Source: Candidatus Omnitrophota bacterium
GTDB lineage: Bacteria > Omnitrophota > Gorgyraeia > Tantalellales > Tantalellaceae
Length of the DNA stretch: 54,903 nt
Reading direction: 5' to 3'
Assembly: GCA_028715965.1 (NCBI GenBank)
Contig: JAQUQS010000005.1
Span: forward strand, 1 to 54,903
Within the stretch, counting starts at the first letter, position 1. Every line of letters begins with the position of its first letter. Positions 51,905 through 54,903 of the stretch are shown here, piece by piece. Made by a program: the position numbers and the translations under genes. The notes under the pieces are model-generated. The model saw only the letters and a list, made by a program, of their open reading frames with translations, had not been told where the DNA came from and made no database searches.

Positions 51905-52541
51905 CGTCGCCTCCCAACCCGGCGTGCACCATCGGTACGAACCTCACCGGCATGATATCCTTCTCATGGAATGATCTTTCAGCGGTTCTTTCCACTACAT
52001 AAAGTTCCTGCTCACCCGTACCCACGGGCACGACCATCTTTCCGCCGTTCTTAAGTTGTTTTTTCAGAAACCCGGGCATTTCAGGCGGAGCGGCCGTCAC
52101 GACAATAGCGTCGAACGGGACTTTTTCGGGCCATCCTGCGTACCCGTCACCATGCCGGAAATATATGTTCCCGTACCCCTGCGAAATAAGACGCTCACGC
52201 GCGGCGCGATATAATTCCGCGACTATTTCAATAGTATATACCTCACTGGCTATTTCCGCAAGAACCGCTGTCTGGTACCCTGATCCCGTACCTATCTCCA
52301 GCACCCGTTCTCCTCCCGTGAGGCCAAGCGCTTCCGTCATGAACGCGACCATATACGGCTGCGATATCGTTTGTCCGCACCCGATCGGGAGAGGGGCGTC
52401 AACATACGCCATATCCCTTGTCGCCCGAGACACATATTCGTGTCTCCTGACCTTTCTCATGGCCTTGAGAACGAGATCGTCCCCCACTCCCCGAGATACG
52501 ATCTGGGTCCGGACCATGTCCTCCCTCTCCTGATCACACAT
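51885..52541 (-). CDS. pcm: Protein-L-isoaspartate O-methyltransferase
   Basis: SAM-dependent repair enzyme for isoaspartyl residues. Shows IVSRGVGDDLVLKAMRKV at the start, PLPIGCGQTISQPYMVAFM, VLEIGTGSGYQTAVL (SAM loop), YGNIYFRHGDGYAGWPE and VPVGTGEQELYVVER. Start taken at the ATG at 52539-52541 behind GGAGG; a frame 60 nt longer exists. About 218 residues, the usual size. Confidence 0.94.
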   Translation of the reverse strand: MCDQEREDMVRTQIVSRGVGDDLVLKAMRKVRRHEYVSRATRDMAYVDAPLPIGCGQTISQPYMVAFMTEALGLTGGERVLEIGTGSGYQTAVLAEIASEVYTIEIVAELYRAARERLISQGYGNIYFRHGDGYAGWPEKVPFDAIVVTAAPPEMPGFLKKQLKNGGKMVVPVGTGEQELYVVERTAERSFHEKDIMPVRFVPMVHAGLGGDDERSGR

Positions 52542-52597
52542 GGGTCCTCCACGGCACTCATCCATCCCAGGCCTTATGCCATCACCCGAACAGACGG

Positions 52598-53035
52598 TCA
52601 TTTCCCGTCATCCGACACACCGTCATGTTGCGAGTGCCACTCTTTATCCTCGCGAGCAAGTTCTTCCAGAGCTTTTTCCTCGGAATCGAACACGTCGAAA
52701 AGCCTGCTTATCCTGGCGATCTTCAGCATTCCCTTAAGCTTATCAGATATGTTGATCAAGACCAGCCGATGATGCACGTGTTTAAGCTCCGAAAGTGACT
52801 GCACAAGAAGAGCGCATGTCGCGCTGTCCACATGCTCGACATTTTTGAAATCAAGTAATATATTCTTGCGAAGCGATCCCCTTAAGGCCCTGTGCCTCAA
52901 CTTGTCGACCTCGGGTATGGTATACATATCGATCCTACCCTTAAGACGCACTATATGCACATCGCCTTTCGCTTCTATCTGCTTGACATACGGCGCCATC
53001 CCCTTTCGCCCCTTGGTGAAGAACTCAAAAAGCAT
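52598..53035 (-). CDS. STAS-domain protein (anti-anti-sigma factor-like)
   Basis: 145 residues, one STAS domain: GDVHIVRLKGRIDMYTIP, then NILLDFKNVEHVDSATCALL with S71 at the position phosphorylated in SpoIIAA-type antagonists. Extra 12 N-terminal and about 20 C-terminal residues. A switch protein in a partner-switching pathway is the usual role, but no kinase or phosphatase partner lies nearby. Confidence 0.85.
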   Translation of the reverse strand: MLFEFFTKGRKGMAPYVKQIEAKGDVHIVRLKGRIDMYTIPEVDKLRHRALRGSLRKNILLDFKNVEHVDSATCALLVQSLSELKHVHHRLVLINISDKLKGMLKIARISRLFDVFDSEEKALEELAREDKEWHSQHDGVSDDGK

Positions 53036-53059
53036 CTGCGCCTCTTTTCGGTACTGAGA

Positions 53060-53233
53060 TCATTTTTCCTTCTTTAATTGGCTGAACATGAACCCTGCCA
53101 GAAAACATATGAATGCCGCGAACATAAGGGTATTCTGGAGCATTATATCCAAGTCGAAAAGAACAAGCCCCGCGAATATCACGCCCATGCCTATCAAAAC
53201 TACAGTTATGGTCTCGGTCCTGTCGGTACTCAT
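53060..53233 (-). CDS. Small two-helix membrane protein
   Basis: About 57 residues from the ATG at 53231-53233: STDRTETITVVLIGMGVIFAG, then NTLMFAAFICFLAGFMFSQ with a basic tail (LKKEK). Two membrane helices and little else; not recognised. An AGGAG lies 11 nt upstream. A GTG 12 nt earlier is an alternative start. The mRNA seems to have a long structured leader. Confidence 0.5.
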   Translation of the reverse strand: MSTDRTETITVVLIGMGVIFAGLVLFDLDIMLQNTLMFAAFICFLAGFMFSQLKKEK

Positions 53234-53535
53234 GCTGGATGACACTCCTGTGCCGACGTATATCCTATCGGCTAACTTGATATTGTCCCCTGTTCCGGTC
53301 TAAGGATCTTTCTCCAGGCCGATCCTTATTTCCCACCCATATCTGCGGACATCGGTAAGGCCAGTTCCCCAGCTCTCTATCTTCGCCCCAAGACCGGTTA
53401 CCCGGTATAATGTTTATCTCGATCGACCACGTGAATGGAAGGACCCTGTCTAGATATCTACGCCTGCGTGTATCGTCCTCCCTTCAGGGCAATTGCTCAT
53501 TGGGTCTTTTCTCTCCCCGAGAAGTATATCCTGTA
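53234..53535 (-). ncRNA. Candidate structured RNA or long leader between tRNA-Arg and the small membrane-protein gene
   Basis: A 300-nt stretch without a convincing gene on either strand but with several hairpins in the minus-strand transcript: ACCGG-GTAA-CCGGT (GNRA loop, near 53392-53405), TAAGGATC paired with GATCCTTA (53301-53328), GCCGA with TCGGC (near 53253-53272), CCCTGAAGGG (near 53480-53490) and the palindrome TAGATATCTA. A promoter lies just upstream. I could not match it to 6S, SRP, RNase P, tmRNA or a known riboswitch. It may be a leader for the next gene. Confidence 0.3.
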
Positions 53536-53541
53536 ATACAT

Positions 53542-53570
53542 ATTTTATATATTAATTTGGTGAAACGCAA
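53542..53570 (-). promoter_or_regulatory. Candidate promoter of the 300-nt leader/RNA
   Basis: Minus strand -35 TTGCGT, 17-bp spacer, -10 TAAAAT, in an AT-rich stretch; transcription would begin near 53535. The rest up to the tRNA (53571-53655) holds a short GACC/GGTC hairpin and nothing else clear. Confidence 0.4.
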
Positions 53571-53655
53571 ATTTTGTTTCATACGCACGGAAGGTTTGTG
53601 GACATCGAGCTCGTTAATGACGGACCTCTTTTCGGTCTGGGTGGGGTGGAAAAAA

Positions 53656-53732
53656 TGGTGCGCCCGGCGCGATTCGAACGCACGGCCTACTGCTTAGGAG
53701 GCAGTCGCTCTATCCTACTGAGCTACGGGCGC
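53656..53732 (-). tRNA. tRNA-Arg (anticodon CCU)
   Basis: Minus strand cloverleaf of 77 nt including an encoded 3' CCA. Acceptor stem GCGCCCG pairs with CGGGCGC; the T-loop holds TTCGAAT; the anticodon loop is CTCCTAA between ACTGC and GCAGT, so the anticodon is CCT, reading AGG (Arg). A T6 run follows the CCA directly and may end transcription. Confidence 0.95.
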
Positions 53733-53754
53733 ACTTGGGAAAACAGACCCGTAA

Positions 53755-53783
53755 ATTATAAAAAAGATACAGGATATTTGCAA
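53755..53783 (-). promoter_or_regulatory. Promoter of tRNA-Arg
   Basis: Minus strand -35 TTGCAA, 17-bp spacer, -10 TATAAT (consensus); start of transcription about 15 nt before the mature tRNA. It lies just after the sigma factor stop. Confidence 0.6.
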
Positions 53784-53786
53784 GCC

Positions 53787-54644
53787 CTATTTTTTCCCGG
53801 GCCTTCTGCCCCGGCTTTTCATCCTGGCTTCCGCGACCTGTTCCTGCTCTTCCATCATCTTACGGAGTTTTTCCATGCAGGCTGCCTCGATCTGCCGGAC
53901 CCTTTCGCGGGTTATCCCAAAATGTTTGGCAGTATCCCTTAGCGTATGCGACACCCCATCGGGTCCGAGACCGAAGCGAAGCCTTAATATTTTCTGCTCT
54001 CGCTCGGTCATTTTGCCTAAAAGCCCTTCGATCCTCTCGTGGAGAAGGAACTTGCTCAGTTCATCCACTGAGCTAACGATACTTTCGTCCTCGATAAGGT
54101 CCATGAATTCTGAATCGCCCGATTCTCCTATAGGCGCGTTCAGACTGGATATGTTGGAAGCCATATGGTTCAGCTGCCTGACCCGGGTCAAAGGGAGTTT
54201 CATTTTTTTGGAGATATCATTAAGCTGTGGCGTTTTTTTCATCTTTTGCAGAAGCTGCTTCTTCACTTTCTGAAAACGCATCAGCATCTCCATCACGTAC
54301 ACGGGTATCCGCACGGTCTTTCCCTGGTTAGCGACGGCCCTTGTAATGAATTGTTTTATCCACCACGCGGCGTAAGTACTGAACCTGTATCCTTTCTCAG
54401 GATCGTACTTGCTTACCGCTTTCATCAGGCCCAGGTTCCCTTCCTCGATCAGGTCCAGCATCGGCACCCCAAGATAACTGTATTTCTTCGCGATGTTTAT
54501 CACAAGACGAAGGTTGCTCTTGACCATTTCCTGCCGGGCTTTCTTGTTCCCCTTCTTGACCTTGCGGGCCAGCTCTTTCTCTTTTTCCGGCGACAATAGT
54601 GGGAGATCCCTTATATCCTTGAGATAAAGTTTTATTGCATCCAT
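53787..54644 (-). CDS. Sigma-70 family RNA polymerase sigma factor (RpoD/SigA-like, group 1/2)
   Basis: 285 residues: region 1.2 (IKLYLKDIRDLPLLSPEKEK), region 2 (NLRLVINIAKKYSYLGVPML, DLIEEGNLGLMKAVSKYDPE, FSTYAAWWIKQFITRA), region 3 (RIPVYVMEMLMRFQKV), and region 4 (REQKILRLRFGL and ITRERVRQIEAACMEKLRKM). It lacks the long acidic region 1.1 of RpoD, so it may be a group 2 (RpoS/SigB-like) factor rather than the housekeeping one. The C-terminal RGRRPGKK is basic. Confidence 0.9.
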   Translation of the reverse strand: MDAIKLYLKDIRDLPLLSPEKEKELARKVKKGNKKARQEMVKSNLRLVINIAKKYSYLGVPMLDLIEEGNLGLMKAVSKYDPEKGYRFSTYAAWWIKQFITRAVANQGKTVRIPVYVMEMLMRFQKVKKQLLQKMKKTPQLNDISKKMKLPLTRVRQLNHMASNISSLNAPIGESGDSEFMDLIEDESIVSSVDELSKFLLHERIEGLLGKMTEREQKILRLRFGLGPDGVSHTLRDTAKHFGITRERVRQIEAACMEKLRKMMEEQEQVAEARMKSRGRRPGKK

Positions 54645-54668
54645 TTTCCCGCCATCCTTGATCGGTAA

Positions 54669-54698
54669 TTTATATCTACAGAAAACCTATCGCCACAA
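54669..54698 (-). promoter_or_regulatory. Weak candidate promoter of the sigma factor gene
   Basis: Minus strand -35 TTGTGG, 18-bp spacer, -10 TATAAA, just before the sigma gene. Only partly matches consensus. Confidence 0.3.
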
Positions 54699-54732
54699 AA
54701 ACAGGACCTTTACCGGCTTTTACCCGCGACAG

Positions 54733-54768
54733 TACCGGACGGTCGGCACGCGTGCCGACCGTCCGGTA
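54733..54768. repeat. 36-bp perfect palindrome
   Basis: Two 18-bp arms (TACCGGACGGTCGGCACG and its exact complement) meet without a spacer. In RNA it would fold to a very stable hairpin with a tight loop. It lies 12 bp after the ppdK stop, between ppdK and the sigma gene, and has no T-run directly after it. Confidence 0.85.
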
Positions 54769-54779
54769 TCCGCCATATC

Positions 54780-54903
54780 CTAGTTCTGCACCGTCGCCTG
54801 GGCTGCCGCCAATCTGGCTATCGGCACCCTGAAGGGCGAACAACTTACGTAATCCATACCCGCCTTATAGCAGAACTCTACTGAAGCAGGATCTCCTCCA
54901 TGC
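54780..54903 (-). CDS. ppdK: Pyruvate, phosphate dikinase PpdK (C-terminal end only)
   Basis: The visible 40 residues, reading from the window edge to the stop (54780-54782), are [20 protein letters not shown] then [20 protein letters not shown]. This is the conserved C-terminal end of pyruvate phosphate dikinase (the PEP/pyruvate domain, with the [16 protein letters not shown] signature). The enzyme interconverts PEP and pyruvate with PPi and ATP. The N-terminal part lies beyond the window. Confidence 0.95.
   Translation of the reverse strand, partial: HGGDPASVEFCYKAGMDYVSCSPFRVPIARLAAAQATVQN

Noticed and set aside
53480-53535. Possible glycine-riboswitch-like start (GGGGAGAG) in the leader below tRNA-Arg
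   Set aside because: The other conserved parts of the glycine aptamer are missing, and the next gene is not a glycine-cleavage gene.
53656-53732. tRNA-Arg as an integration site for a mobile element
   Set aside because: There is no integrase, no repeat of the tRNA 3' end and no change in gene type next to it.
1-54903. CRISPR arrays, IS elements, prophage
   Set aside because: No regularly spaced repeats, transposase, integrase or phage structural genes were found on either strand.

Overview
The window is a chromosomal segment of a Gram-negative, peptidoglycan-walled bacterium. A full dcw (division and cell wall) cluster with a meso-diaminopimelate-type MurE, an LpxA for lipid A, a signal-peptide-bearing beta-barrel porin and a lipoprotein together imply a two-membrane envelope. 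The mix of families (PilZ and receiver proteins, a TIGR04073-like exosortase-associated protein, a DUF3047 protein, a GH130 enzyme, a PC4-like protein, a ParA fused to a glycogen-binding module) fits an uncultivated lineage of the Planctomycetes-Verrucomicrobia-Omnitrophota type. Omnitrophota is my best guess, but it is inferred from gene content only. Almost all genes lie on the minus strand, so the window reads biologically from high to low coordinates; only two genes are on the plus strand. I see no insertion sequence, prophage or CRISPR array.

Region by region, from the low end. 1-13224 is the dcw operon, transcribed from a near-perfect sigma-70 promoter (13262-13290): mraZ, two unrecognised 63-residue genes, rsmH, ftsL, ftsI, murE, murF, mraY, murD, ftsW, murG, murC and the start of murB. 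Three 10-bp-spaced repeats just before mraZ look like MraZ autoregulatory boxes. 13488-16722 holds a PilZ protein, a PC4-like DNA-binding protein, an NSS-family sodium symporter with a 34-residue partner subunit, an Smr-domain protein and a GGQ release-factor-like protein. 16812-20095 is a small carbohydrate-linked neighbourhood: a GH130 enzyme, a ParA ATPase fused to a CBM48/AMPK-type glycogen-binding module, and a divergent membrane-anchored protein with a carbohydrate-binding-like fold. 20117-28880 is a long minus-strand run: an Rrf2 (CymR-like) regulator, metY, cysK, metX, metW, then a UvrD/AddA-type helicase-nuclease and a YhaM-like HD exonuclease.

28997-35346 holds housekeeping genes (metallophosphatase, flavin reductase, greA, PhoH, flavodoxin, M48 protease, TtcA-like thiolase) and 35351-36187 a lipoprotein gene whose mRNA appears nearly leaderless. 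36248-43940 has a nitroreductase, TIGR04073-like and NUDIX proteins, an inositol-monophosphatase-type enzyme, a DNA glycosylase, a Ste24-type protease, lpxA, a HAMP-only membrane protein and DUF3047 and DUF4870 proteins. 44250-45979 is a probably abundant porin with a strong terminator and a long leader. 46039-53233 mixes a PHP phosphatase, a transglutaminase-like protein, a U32 peptidase-type enzyme, a GIY-YIG protein, a stand-alone NrdD-tail-like miniprotein, PilZ, double-receiver and STAS signalling proteins, and pcm. 53234-54903 carries a probable structured leader or RNA, tRNA-Arg(CCU), a primary-type sigma factor, a 36-bp perfect palindrome and the end of ppdK.

Functionally the window joins cell-wall synthesis, direct sulfhydrylation of cysteine and homocysteine, envelope proteins and a small set of signalling proteins. 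The most novel items are the ParA-CBM48 fusion with its carbohydrate-related neighbours, the free-standing glycyl-radical-like miniprotein, the two extra genes inside the dcw operon, and the structured 300-nt transcript candidate below tRNA-Arg.
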